Assembly (NCBI GenBank): GCA_013329565.1 | Contig: DUJZ01000159.1 | Coordinates: 1-7,401 of the forward strand | Reading direction: 5' to 3' | DNA: 7,401 nt | From: Methanomassiliicoccales archaeon | Lineage (GTDB): Archaea; Thermoplasmatota; Thermoplasmata; Methanomassiliicoccales; UBA472 | Part shown: piece by piece, positions 1 to 6,361 of the stretch | How positions within the stretch are numbered: position 1 is the stretch's first letter | How the letters are laid out: each line of letters starts with the position of its first letter | Notes under the pieces: model-generated | What the model was told of the DNA's origin: nothing | The model's input: the letters and a program-made list of their open reading frames with translations, nothing else | Database searches by the model: none | Made by a program: the position numbers and the translations under genes

Positions 1-135
1 CGTGGACTTGCCGCAGCCGGACGGCCCGATGATGGCGGTGACCTGGTTCATCTCGATGTCCATGCTCACGCCATTGAGGGCGTGGTTCTTGTCGAAGTAT
101 ACGTGAAGATCGTCGATATGGATAGCTGTGTTCAA
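1..135 (-). CDS. pstB: Phosphate ABC transporter ATP-binding protein PstB (N-terminal part only)
   Basis: This is the ATPase subunit that powers phosphate import through PstC/PstA at the cytoplasmic face of the membrane. Only the first 45 codons are in the window; the gene continues past the left edge. The reading shows the usual opening of an ABC ATPase: a beta strand with an aromatic A-loop residue ([14 protein letters not shown], about residues 11-24) and a complete Walker A motif GPSGCGKST at residues 37-45, where the window ends. I chose the TTG start at 135 because GGTG lies 6 bases upstream, overlapping the end of pstA; an in-frame GTG at 144 is the alternative and has no clear ribosome site. 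The start is 2 bases after the pstA stop, so the two are almost certainly co-translated. The PstB assignment, rather than another ABC ATPase, rests on the operon context and the PstB-like opening. Confidence 0.9.
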   Translation of the reverse strand, partial: MNTAIHIDDLHVYFDKNHALNGVSMDIEMNQVTAIIGPSGCGKST

Positions 136-137
136 TT

Positions 138-995
138 TTACCACCTGTACTTGTCGCGGTATCTTTTCCTCAGGACTATGGCTATCAAGTTCATCCCAAG
201 CACCAGCAGCAGAAGCACCAGTGCTGTCGCGTATTGGATCGGGCGGGTGGCCAGCAGGTCGGACGATTGGGTCGCCATGTAGAACACGTGATAGGGAAGG
301 GCCATGAAGCTGTCGAAGAAGCTGTCCGGCAGACGCTGCAGGGACATCGCTACGCCAGTGAGCATCAGCGGAGCCGTTTCGCCGGCGGCCCGGGACACGG
401 AGAGGATTATGCCGGTGAATATTCCCGGCAAGGCATACGGAAGAACGTGATGCCAGATGGTCTGCCATTTGGTTGCGCCTAGCGCATATGACGCTTCCCG
501 CACCGTGCTCGGCACCGCGGCGATGGCCTCCCTGGCGGAGGATATCATCAGTGGAAGGGTCATTATGCTGAGCGTGAGGCCGGCGGAGATCAGGGAGAAG
601 CCCAACCCCAGATAGGCCACGAATATTCCCAGGCCGAGCAGCCCGTAGACTATTGAAGGGACTCCCGCAAGATTGTAGACGGCCAGCTTGAACACCCGGC
701 CCATCCAGGAGCTCTGCTCGTACTCCACCAGGTAAATGGCGGACATCACGCCGATGGGGACGGATATCGCCAGAACGATCAGCATCAGGTAGAACGTGCC
801 CACGATCGCGGGAAGTATTCCGCCCTCGGTGTTGGCGCGGCGGGGCATCTCCGTAAGAAATTCGACGCTCAACCGTTCGAGACCTCCGGTGGCGATGTAT
901 CCCACCAGCACTATCAGGGCCAGGACGACCAACAGGGCGCAGCCCCGGAACATGCTGAAGACCGCTATTTCGGTCGCTTTCCGGTTGAGCATCAT
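138..995 (-). CDS. pstA: Phosphate ABC transporter permease PstA
   Basis: Second transmembrane subunit of the phosphate importer; it pairs with PstC to form the membrane channel. The 285-residue protein has a membrane segment at about residues 19-36, then a run of five or so hydrophobic helices (about 62-90, 105-130, 133-152, 189-206, 255-276). The EAA loop that docks onto PstB is clear at residues 167-187 ([12 protein letters not shown] and following). The [14 protein letters not shown] stretch at 110-123 and [10 protein letters not shown] at 201-210 are typical of PstA. Its length is normal for the family. The ATG start at 995 shares one base with the pstC stop (TGATG), showing translational coupling; a second ATG follows at 992. 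Nothing looks truncated. Confidence 0.95.
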   Translation of the reverse strand: MMLNRKATEIAVFSMFRGCALLVVLALIVLVGYIATGGLERLSVEFLTEMPRRANTEGGILPAIVGTFYLMLIVLAISVPIGVMSAIYLVEYEQSSWMGRVFKLAVYNLAGVPSIVYGLLGLGIFVAYLGLGFSLISAGLTLSIMTLPLMISSAREAIAAVPSTVREASYALGATKWQTIWHHVLPYALPGIFTGIILSVSRAAGETAPLMLTGVAMSLQRLPDSFFDSFMALPYHVFYMATQSSDLLATRPIQYATALVLLLLVLGMNLIAIVLRKRYRDKYRW

Positions 996-1921
996 CAGTA
1001 GTCCTCCTTATAGCGATGGGTCACCCATTCGGCCAGGAAGTTGATGACGAAGGTTATCACGAACAGGACCAGCCCGACCAGGAACAGCACGTGGTAGTGT
1101 TCGGAACCGAACTCCACCTCGCCGAAGTCGATGGCGATGGCGGCGGTCATCGTCTGAACGGAACGCAGGAAGTCGAAATGCAGCTGGGTGGCGTTCCCGG
1201 TGGCCATGAGCACCGTCATCGTCTCTCCGACCGCCCTGCCGAAGGCGAGCACGATGGCCGCCACGACCCCGGATATGGAGGCGGGGACCACCACGTGGCG
1301 AATCGTTTCCCATCTGGTGGCGCCCAGCGCCAGGGACGCCTCGCGGAGGCTGCGGGGCACGGCGTTCATGGCGTCCTCGGCCACGGTGACCATTATAGGG
1401 ATCATCATGACGGCCAGCATGATCGCCCCGTTCAGGGCGTTCAGCTTGGTGACCGGGTCGAACACGACCGCGATCCATTCGGATAGTATTACAAGAGCGA
1501 AGAAACCGAAGATGACGGACGGAATTCCGGCCAGTATCTCGATGGCCGGCTTGAATATGGCTTTCACCCGGGGACCCGCGAGCTCCGCCAGCCAGATGGA
1601 GCACCCCAGTCCGATCGGGATGGCAATGAGCGCCGCGCCGAAGGATACCATCATGGTGCCGACGAAGAGCGGTACGATACCGTACAGCGGGTACATCGGA
1701 TGGGCGGGATTCCACACCGTCCCGGTGAAGAAATCTATTATGTTGATGGACGTGAAGGCCGGCAGCGCTCCCAAAAGCAGTTCTCCGAACACCGCTGCCA
1801 ACGCGACGACGGAGGACCAGGTGGCGACGGTTAACGCAAGCTGGATCGCCTTCTCCCGGGGAGGCAGATGTTTGTTCTTGCGGAGCCGCCGTCCTCCTTC
1901 CCTTCTCAACTTCAACGCCAC
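995..1921 (-). CDS. pstC: Phosphate ABC transporter permease PstC
   Basis: First transmembrane subunit of the phosphate importer, partner of PstA. The 308-residue protein starts with a basic cytoplasmic tail (residues 5-24, rich in Arg and Lys), then a membrane helix at about 27-50, and further helices at about 80-112, 128-153, 163-182, 214-234 and 277-297. The EAA loop for contact with PstB spans residues 193-213 ([12 protein letters not shown] and following). [16 protein letters not shown] at 128-143 and [16 protein letters not shown] at 228-243 are typical PstC stretches. The start is a GTG at 1921 with GAGGAG about 10 bases upstream. It follows pstS after a 74-base spacer and overlaps pstA by one base. 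PstC, not PstA, is assigned from the first position after pstS and the GRAVGETM motif. Confidence 0.95.
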   Translation of the reverse strand: MALKLRREGGRRLRKNKHLPPREKAIQLALTVATWSSVVALAAVFGELLLGALPAFTSINIIDFFTGTVWNPAHPMYPLYGIVPLFVGTMMVSFGAALIAIPIGLGCSIWLAELAGPRVKAIFKPAIEILAGIPSVIFGFFALVILSEWIAVVFDPVTKLNALNGAIMLAVMMIPIMVTVAEDAMNAVPRSLREASLALGATRWETIRHVVVPASISGVVAAIVLAFGRAVGETMTVLMATGNATQLHFDFLRSVQTMTAAIAIDFGEVEFGSEHYHVLFLVGLVLFVITFVINFLAEWVTHRYKEDY

Positions 1922-1995
1922 TCTACCTACGCTCCTCTGGGGTTTTGAAAAAGGTTTGATGGGGTTTGGTTAAAGGGTTGAGGAAAAGGTTTCGA
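1922..1995. repeat. pstS-pstC spacer with seven G tracts (plus strand)
   Basis: The spacer between pstS and pstC has G tracts on the plus strand at 1939-1942, 1953-1954, 1961-1964, 1968-1969, 1975-1977, 1982-1983 and 1988-1989, six of them followed by TT. The transcript, read from the other strand, is therefore made of short C and U tracts and should be largely unstructured. U tracts promote termination in archaea, so this spacer could lower transcription of pstCAB relative to pstS. A two-tetrad G-quadruplex on the template strand is also possible. The composition is seen directly; both roles are inference. Confidence 0.35.
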
Positions 1996-3717
1996 TCAGC
2001 CCAGCTTGGCCATCTCCTGCTCGATCACAGCCTGGGGGAGGGGGTAGAAGCCGATCTCGGTCACCACGCTCTGCCCACCATCGCTGCTCAGGATCCAGGA
2101 CATCCAGCGGCTTACCTGGTCCGTCGGGGTGCCATCGGTGTAGATGTACAGGTACCTCGACAGCATGTAGTCGCCGCTGAGCACGGCCTCCTCGTCCAGG
2201 GGGCTGAAGGTCGGGTCGGCCTCCGTCTCCCTCAGGTCGAGCACCTTGATCCCGCTCGCGCTGGCGTAGCCTATTCCGATGTAACCGATCCCGCCCGCGT
2301 CGCCCTGGACCGCGTTCACGATGGCCGAGTTGCCGGTCAGCATGTTCATGTCCTGGCTGTAGTTCTCGTTGTCCAGGATCTCCTCCTGGAAGTACACGTA
2401 GGTGCCGGAGGAGGACTGGCGCCCGTACAGGGTTATGTCCAGGTCGGCGCCGCCGACCTGGTTCCAGTTGGTGTACGTGCCGTTGTAGATGCCCTGCAGC
2501 TGCTCCTTGGTGAGGTTGGTTACGCCGTTGTCGTCGTTGGTGATGACGGCGATCCCGTCGATGGCCACCTTGAACTCCACCGGGTACACCCCGTTCGCGT
2601 TGGCCGCGGCGATCTCGCTGGCCTTTATGGACCGGGAGGCCTGGGCCAGGTCGACCTGCCCGTTGACGAGGGCGCTGATGCCTGTTCCGCTGCCGCCACC
2701 GGTTATCTCCACGGTGATCCACGGGAACTCCTCATGGAAGTCCTCGGAGAATATCTGGCACAGCTCGAGCATGGTGTCCGAGCCCTTCTGGGTCAGGGTG
2801 ACCGAGGCGGGGGTGACCCCCATTTTGACCAGGTTGTCCTCGTAGGCGTTCTGGGATATCTCGTAGAAGCCGATCTCGCCGACCAGGCTCTGGCCGTCGT
2901 CGAAGTTGACGATCCAGCGCAGGTAGTCCTTCACGATGCCGGTCGGGGTGCCCTTGGTGTAAAGGTACAGGTAACGGGAAAGGTCGTACTTTCCGCTCTT
3001 GACCGCCGACTCGTCGGTCGGGGCGAAGGCCTCGGACTCCGCGTCCGCCTTGAGGTCCAGGACGTTTATCCCGGAGGCATCGGCGTAGCCTATTCCGACG
3101 TAGCCGACACCGCCCGCGTCGCCCTGCACTGCCGCCACTATGGCGGAGTTGCCGGAGAGCATGTTCATGTCCTGGCTGTAGTTCTCCTTCTGCAGGACGT
3201 GCTCCCAGAAGTACTCGTAGGTTCCGGACGTGGACTGGCGGCCGTAGAGGGTGATGTCCTCGTCGGCCCCGCCCACCTGGTTCCAGTTGGTGTACGTTCC
3301 GTTATAGATGCCGCGCAGCTGCTCGACCGTCAGGACGCCGACATCGTTCGAGGTGTGGACGATGATCGCTATGCCGTCGATGGCCACCTTGAACTCCACC
3401 GGGGTGAACCCGGCGGCCTGGGCGCTCTCGATCTCGCTGGCCTTTATCTGGCGGGACGCTTGGGCGACATCCACCTGTCCGTTTATCAGGGCGGTGATGC
3501 CGGTGCTGCTTCCGCCTCCGGAGACCTCGACCTCAACGGCCGGGTTCTCGGCCATGTATTCCTCTGCCCAGATCTGGCAGAGCTCAAGCAACGTATCGGA
3601 CCCCTTCTGCACGATGACGCCACCTTCATCGTTGTCGTCATCATTGTCCTGGAAGAGGAACACACCGACCGCGGCCACTATGATTATGGCTACGACGCCG
3701 ATGACCAGGTACTTCAT
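1996..3717 (-). CDS. pstS: Tandem-duplicated phosphate-binding protein PstS (two PBP domains)
   Basis: Extracellular phosphate-binding component that delivers phosphate to PstC/PstA. From the ATG at 3717 it is 573 residues, about twice the usual length. Residues 1-22 form a membrane segment with no lipobox cysteine, so it is probably a membrane-anchored protein; an acidic linker (QDNDDDNDE, 23-31) follows. Two complete binding domains follow in tandem, about 34-300 and 305-573, offset by 273 residues. Each has the ligand motifs: KGSDT (38-42; 311-315), GGGS with TGI (67-74; 340-347), DxAQASR (83-89; 356-362), and GRQSxSGT (159-166; 432-439), corresponding to the Arg/Ser-Gly-Thr phosphate site. 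Both domains look competent. The 3717 start is preferred because GGAG lies 6 bases upstream; ATGs at 3729 and 3741 are alternatives without a clear site. First gene of the operon. Another small oxyanion as ligand is possible, but the pst context makes phosphate likely. Confidence 0.93.
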   Translation of the reverse strand: MKYLVIGVVAIIIVAAVGVFLFQDNDDDNDEGGVIVQKGSDTLLELCQIWAEEYMAENPAVEVEVSGGGSSTGITALINGQVDVAQASRQIKASEIESAQAAGFTPVEFKVAIDGIAIIVHTSNDVGVLTVEQLRGIYNGTYTNWNQVGGADEDITLYGRQSTSGTYEYFWEHVLQKENYSQDMNMLSGNSAIVAAVQGDAGGVGYVGIGYADASGINVLDLKADAESEAFAPTDESAVKSGKYDLSRYLYLYTKGTPTGIVKDYLRWIVNFDDGQSLVGEIGFYEISQNAYEDNLVKMGVTPASVTLTQKGSDTMLELCQIFSEDFHEEFPWITVEITGGGSGTGISALVNGQVDLAQASRSIKASEIAAANANGVYPVEFKVAIDGIAVITNDDNGVTNLTKEQLQGIYNGTYTNWNQVGGADLDITLYGRQSSSGTYVYFQEEILDNENYSQDMNMLTGNSAIVNAVQGDAGGIGYIGIGYASASGIKVLDLRETEADPTFSPLDEEAVLSGDYMLSRYLYIYTDGTPTDQVSRWMSWILSSDGGQSVVTEIGFYPLPQAVIEQEMAKLG

Positions 3718-3898
3718 CTTGTTCTCCATTCTTTTCACCATTGAGTTGTAAAGAAAGAACAAGGAGCTGCGGTCCAGTCACGCAGGACGAACAATGGAGG
3801 ATCGAGTTGGCGTCTGACGCCTGAGTCCCTTCCTGTCCCGGCTAGCTCTTTGTGCATTTTCTTCGGGGCGTGCTACCAAGGGCGCCATTTATATACAT
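3718..3898 (-). promoter_or_regulatory. pst operon promoter and leader
   Basis: Reading leftward, a TATA-like element (TATATAA within 3889-3896) is followed by a GC-rich stretch leading to pstS. A transcription start about 25 bases downstream of the box would lie near 3865, giving a leader of roughly 150 bases, long for an archaeal gene. The leader contains a 13-base palindrome GGCGTCTGACGCC at 3809-3821. The box is seen; the transcription start is inferred from spacing only. Confidence 0.5.
3809..3821. repeat. Perfect GGCGTC/GACGCC palindrome in the pst leader
   Basis: Six-base arms around a single central T. As RNA only part of the stem could close, so a DNA-binding site is at least as likely as a hairpin. 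No factor is assigned. Confidence 0.4.
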
Positions 3899-4024
3899 AT
3901 GCAAAATAGAATATATTCTTGTATTTTGTATATAGTAAATGTATTAATAAGAATTTTTTATATTTCTAGTAAGTTTTGTATATACAATAATCACTTAAGT
4001 ACGTTTGTGAAACGGGATACCACC
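3888..4024 (+). promoter_or_regulatory. phoU promoter region with repeated TGTATATA elements
   Basis: This very AT-rich stretch stands out from the GC-rich genes on both sides. It has a consensus archaeal TATA box TTTATATA at 3888-3895 and a second candidate, TTTTATAT, at 3956-3963. The octamer TGTATATA occurs at 3927-3934 and 3977-3984 on this strand, exactly 50 bases apart within an identical 11-mer, and once inverted at 3890-3897 over the pst TATA box. Two perfect palindromes are present: GAATATATTC (3909-3918) and TTGTATATACAA (3976-3987). The second TATA would start transcription near 3985-3990, so the second palindrome would sit at the start site, as repressor operators often do. An in-frame ATG at 3899 exists but reads only AT-rich non-coding-like codons. 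The elements are seen; the role is inferred. Confidence 0.55.
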
Positions 4025-5032
4025 ATGAACACCGAGGTCCGCCGGGTGCAGAAGACCGGGGCGTCCACGTTGACCGTATCGCTGCCGAAGAACTGGGTGG
4101 ACTCTTCCGGGCTCAAAGCTGGCGATCAGGTCTCCATGGCCGTCCAGCTTGATGGAACGATACTACTGGACACTAACATGGACCGTCGCAAGGAGACGTT
4201 CAAGAAGGAGATCTGGACGGACGGTGATGAAAGCGCAGAGCACCTTACCCGCAAATTGATCGGCGCCTATCTCGTCGGTTACAACGTCATAGAGGTCCGA
4301 TCCAAGGACCGCATGGAGCCGGAGGCCAAGAGCGCCATACGGGAGTTCTCCCGTTTGGCTATCGGACCGGAGGTCGTGGAAGAAACAGCCAACAGCGTGA
4401 TAATGCACGACCTGTCCGACCCTATCGAGCTGCCACAGGAGAAGTGCGTCCGCCGCATGCATCTCATCGCACGAAGCATGCACGCCGATGCTATCGAAGC
4501 GTTATGCGAGGAGGACAAAGGATTGGCGGAGGACGTCATAGACCGGGACACGGACGTGGACCGCCTTTACTGGATGGCGGTGAAGCAGAACACCCTCATA
4601 GCCAGGGACCGCCGGCTCGGGGACCGCATGGGCCTGGACATCTTCCAATCGAACGACCTGATGCTGGTGGCCCGTGGCATAGAGCGCATCGGGGATCACG
4701 CGGTGCGCATCGCCAGGAACGCCCTGCTGAGCGCGGAGGACGCGGACAAGATTCCCAACGCTGCCGAGATCAGGAAGCTGAGCGCGGAGTCCATGCGAGT
4801 GCTGGAGAAAGGAATGGACTCGCTCTTTCGCAAGGACATCCCGGAGGCGAACGATGTCATCGACGAGGGAAGGGACGTCGTCAAGCGCTGCGAGAAGCTC
4901 GGTCAGGGCAATCGGGCCAAGGACAGCCGGGAGGCCATCATCATCAACATGGTCATGGACTCCATCATACGGTCCACCATGTACGCCGTGGACATCGCGG
5001 AGATAGCCATCAACGGCGCCATGCGCCAATGA
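4025..5032 (+). CDS. phoU: AbrB-domain PhoU phosphate uptake regulator
   Basis: PhoU-family proteins sense or signal the state of the Pst transporter and adjust phosphate uptake. This 335-residue protein has an AbrB/SpoVT-type swapped-hairpin DNA-binding domain at about residues 5-50 (VQKTGASTLTVSLPKNWV, then GLKAGDQVSM and the strand TILLD), followed by two PhoU helical repeats at about 55-235 and 245-335. The PhoU signature ARGIERIGDHAVRIARNA is at 216-233, with metal-type acidic motifs around DRDTDVD (173-179), and the C-terminal repeat ends in YAVDIAEIAIN (320-330). Such fusions are known in archaea. Start at the ATG of 4025: the AbrB domain begins directly after it, and the upstream in-frame extension to 3899 is AT-rich promoter sequence. 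It is transcribed divergently from the pst operon, fitting a role as its regulator. Direct binding to the intergenic repeats is inference. Confidence 0.92.
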   Translation: MNTEVRRVQKTGASTLTVSLPKNWVDSSGLKAGDQVSMAVQLDGTILLDTNMDRRKETFKKEIWTDGDESAEHLTRKLIGAYLVGYNVIEVRSKDRMEPEAKSAIREFSRLAIGPEVVEETANSVIMHDLSDPIELPQEKCVRRMHLIARSMHADAIEALCEEDKGLAEDVIDRDTDVDRLYWMAVKQNTLIARDRRLGDRMGLDIFQSNDLMLVARGIERIGDHAVRIARNALLSAEDADKIPNAAEIRKLSAESMRVLEKGMDSLFRKDIPEANDVIDEGRDVVKRCEKLGQGNRAKDSREAIIINMVMDSIIRSTMYAVDIAEIAINGAMRQ

Positions 5033-5093
5033 TCTCTTCCCCCCGATCAGCTAACTGGAAGCGGCGACGCTCCCCCTGAAACAAAGGTGTCGC

Positions 5094-5354
5094 TCATTTG
5101 TTCTGAGAGCTCTTCCAGAGAAGGTATGCCAGTGCCGCCGTGCTCAGCCCAAGGATGAAACCCATGGTCAGCGCCCCCTCGGATTCGCTATCGCTTTTGT
5201 CTGGGACATCAACAATGTTCTGCCGTTGCAGCTCCTCCCAATCCAAAGCATCCGTGCCTTTTCGAACCAGGTAGGACTGGACCTCCTTCAGCTTGTTGTA
5301 ATCCTCCTCCCTCAACCTGACCGTCTTGTATTTTTGCTCCGGGGGATCCATCAT
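5094..5354 (-). CDS. Small protein with ribbon-helix-helix-like N-terminus and C-terminal membrane segment
   Basis: I do not recognise a named family for this 86-residue protein. Residues 9-36 (KYKTVRLREEDYNKLKEV, then a stretch ending RKGTDAL) resemble the start of archaeal ribbon-helix-helix proteins: a basic strand followed by an acidic-basic helix. A charged linker (DKSDSESE, 52-59) leads to one hydrophobic segment at about 60-80 (GALTMGFILGLSTAALAYLL), and the protein ends KSSQNK. This suggests a tail-anchored protein with a soluble cytoplasmic head. The start at 5354 has AGGTGAT immediately upstream; a second ATG at 5351 has better spacing from that site. It converges with phoU, 61 bases from its stop. 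Codon use agrees with the pst genes. The head could bind DNA or simply dimerise; function unknown. Confidence 0.7.
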   Translation of the reverse strand: MMDPPEQKYKTVRLREEDYNKLKEVQSYLVRKGTDALDWEELQRQNIVDVPDKSDSESEGALTMGFILGLSTAALAYLLWKSSQNK

Positions 5355-5363
5355 ATCACCTGC

Positions 5364-5396
5364 TAATTGTATACAGTTGTAGTAACTTATATACTA
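5364..5396 (-). promoter_or_regulatory. Promoter of the 86-residue membrane protein gene
   Basis: On the minus strand AGTATATAA (complement of 5388-5396) is a good archaeal TATA box. A start site about 25 bases downstream would be near 5364, leaving a leader of about 10 bases that holds the AGGTGAT ribosome site. The 8-base palindrome TGTATACA at 5368-5375 lies between the box and the start, a position where a repressor could act. It resembles the TGTATATA elements upstream of phoU. Confidence 0.5.
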
Positions 5397-5622
5397 ACGT
5401 ATTGTTAAGTGTACTACTAGAACTTGAATTTTACCGATAAGACCTGAAACACATTTGAATACATCACTTCTTACCTTGGAACAGGGATTTCTTTGAACGC
5501 CTGAATATACGGAAATCGCATCAGAAAGTTCAAGATTGCCTCGTCGGACGATCTCCATTCGACATGTCACTTCATGAAGGAGATACTTCTTGTGATAGTG
5601 GAAAGCATCTAGTAGATAATGA
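5397..5622. other. Intergenic stretch, no recognisable gene
   Basis: About 230 bases of lower GC than the neighbouring genes. A 77-codon minus-strand reading frame (5394-5627) crosses it, but it has no ribosome site, no GC bias at third codon positions and no recognisable motif, so I do not call it. I see no tRNA, CRISPR repeat or transposase remnant. A small RNA or a decayed gene cannot be excluded. Confidence 0.4.
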
Positions 5623-5655
5623 GTCATAATATCCCAAATAATAGGTTATTATGAC
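5623..5655. promoter_or_regulatory. Inverted-repeat operator candidate overlapping the abiEi promoter and start codon
   Basis: GTCATAATA (5623-5631) and TATTATGAC (5647-5655) form a perfect 9-bp inverted repeat separated by 15 bases. The left arm contains a TATA-like ATAATAT (5626-5632), about 20-25 bases before the ATG at 5651, which itself is in the right arm. The mRNA is therefore probably leaderless or nearly so, matching the lack of a ribosome site. AbiEi antitoxins studied in bacteria bind inverted repeats at their own promoter and repress it; the same role here is inference from position and symmetry. Confidence 0.55.
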
Positions 5656-6361
5656 ATTGCCTACAGCCACCTCGATATGGAAAAGGCTCCTAATTGAAGG
5701 GTACAAGGTAGTCACGTCCGAGGATGTGATGAGGATAGCTAGTAAGTTCGGAAAGGATGAACGGAGGAGTCTGCGCTATTTGCAGGAGCACGGATATATC
5801 TTCAGGATCCTGAGGGGCATATTCTATGTCAAGAGCCCTGAGGAGGTAGAGGGGAACTTCTTCAAATATTCCATCTTCGAGATGATATCCGAAGCGTTGC
5901 GGATAAAGGGCGTCAAGAATTGGTACTTTGGACTGGAGACGGCTTTGAAGATGAACTTGATGACCCATGAATTCTACACGGTGGACAGCGCCATCACTGA
6001 TTCTTTCAGAACCACGAAGGCCATCGGGATCCTTGATTCCAAGTTCGTTTTCAGAAAGTGGGCGATGACGGACCCACCGGCCGAATGGAAGATGAAGAGG
6101 ATAACGGACCACGGTTGTGTTTTATACATTTCGGACAAGGAGAGAACGGTATTGGACCTGGCGTACAGGAACTACATCGATAAGGAGGACCTGAAACAGG
6201 TTCTCGCCCCGCTTATCGAGTTCGAGGAACAACTGGACCGAAAGAAGATCGTTGAATACCTTTCGTCCTATCCTCCGAAGTTCAGGGAGGCGATGATCAA
6301 TGGATCGGTTCTTCAGGGACATCGGCAGGATCGGCGGAGCCAGAAGGACCGACGTCATTGA
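5651..6361 (+). CDS. abiEi: AbiEi-family antitoxin / transcriptional repressor (type IV toxin-antitoxin)
   Basis: Antitoxin of an AbiE system, also the likely repressor of its operon. The 236-residue protein has an N-terminal winged-helix domain at about 8-62 (TSEDVMRIASKF, then LRYLQEHGYIFRILRGIFYV, the typical final helix and wing with the RG-x-FYV ending). The C-terminal antitoxin domain follows at about 75-215, with FGLETAL (93-99) and the family motif SDKERTVLDLAYRN (161-174). ATG at 5651 is the first start after an in-frame stop at 5642 and lies in an inverted repeat. The last 20 or so residues (217-236, ending RRSQKDRRH) are encoded over the start of the toxin gene in another frame, giving a 62-base overlap. 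This tail is basic and may be non-conserved. GC is lower than in the pst genes. The family is fairly sure; that it neutralises the neighbouring toxin is from the known system. Confidence 0.85.
   Translation: MTLPTATSIWKRLLIEGYKVVTSEDVMRIASKFGKDERRSLRYLQEHGYIFRILRGIFYVKSPEEVEGNFFKYSIFEMISEALRIKGVKNWYFGLETALKMNLMTHEFYTVDSAITDSFRTTKAIGILDSKFVFRKWAMTDPPAEWKMKRITDHGCVLYISDKERTVLDLAYRNYIDKEDLKQVLAPLIEFEEQLDRKKIVEYLSSYPPKFREAMINGSVLQGHRQDRRSQKDRRH
6285..6299 (+). promoter_or_regulatory. Ribosome binding site for abiEii inside abiEi
   Basis: GGGAGG at 6285-6290 stands 9 bases before the ATG at 6300. The toxin frame has a stop at 6294-6296, so this ATG is the only upstream start that keeps the conserved N-terminus. 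The site sets the 62-base overlap with the antitoxin gene. Confidence 0.6.

Noticed and set aside
1188..1973. 261-codon plus-strand frame opposite pstC
   Set aside because: Antisense of a clear PstC with EAA loop; no own start signals.
1966..3744. 592-codon plus-strand open frame opposite pstS
   Set aside because: It is the antisense shadow of pstS, kept open by GC-rich codon bias; its residues are low-complexity Val/Gly/Asp/His and match nothing.
3899..4024. N-terminal extension of phoU from an ATG at 3899
   Set aside because: The 42 extra codons are AT-rich promoter sequence with TATA boxes and palindromes, and the AbrB domain begins right after the ATG at 4025.
4444..5079. 211-codon plus-strand frame inside phoU
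   Set aside because: Gly/His/Arg-rich product typical of an off-frame reading of a GC-rich gene.
5060..5094. GCGAC/GTCGC stem as a terminator between phoU and the small gene
   Set aside because: Five-base arms with a long loop and no T tract after it; too weak to call.
5394..5627. 77-codon minus-strand frame between the small membrane gene and abiEi
   Set aside because: No ribosome site, no GC bias at third positions, no recognisable motif, and its end runs into the TATA box of the small membrane gene.
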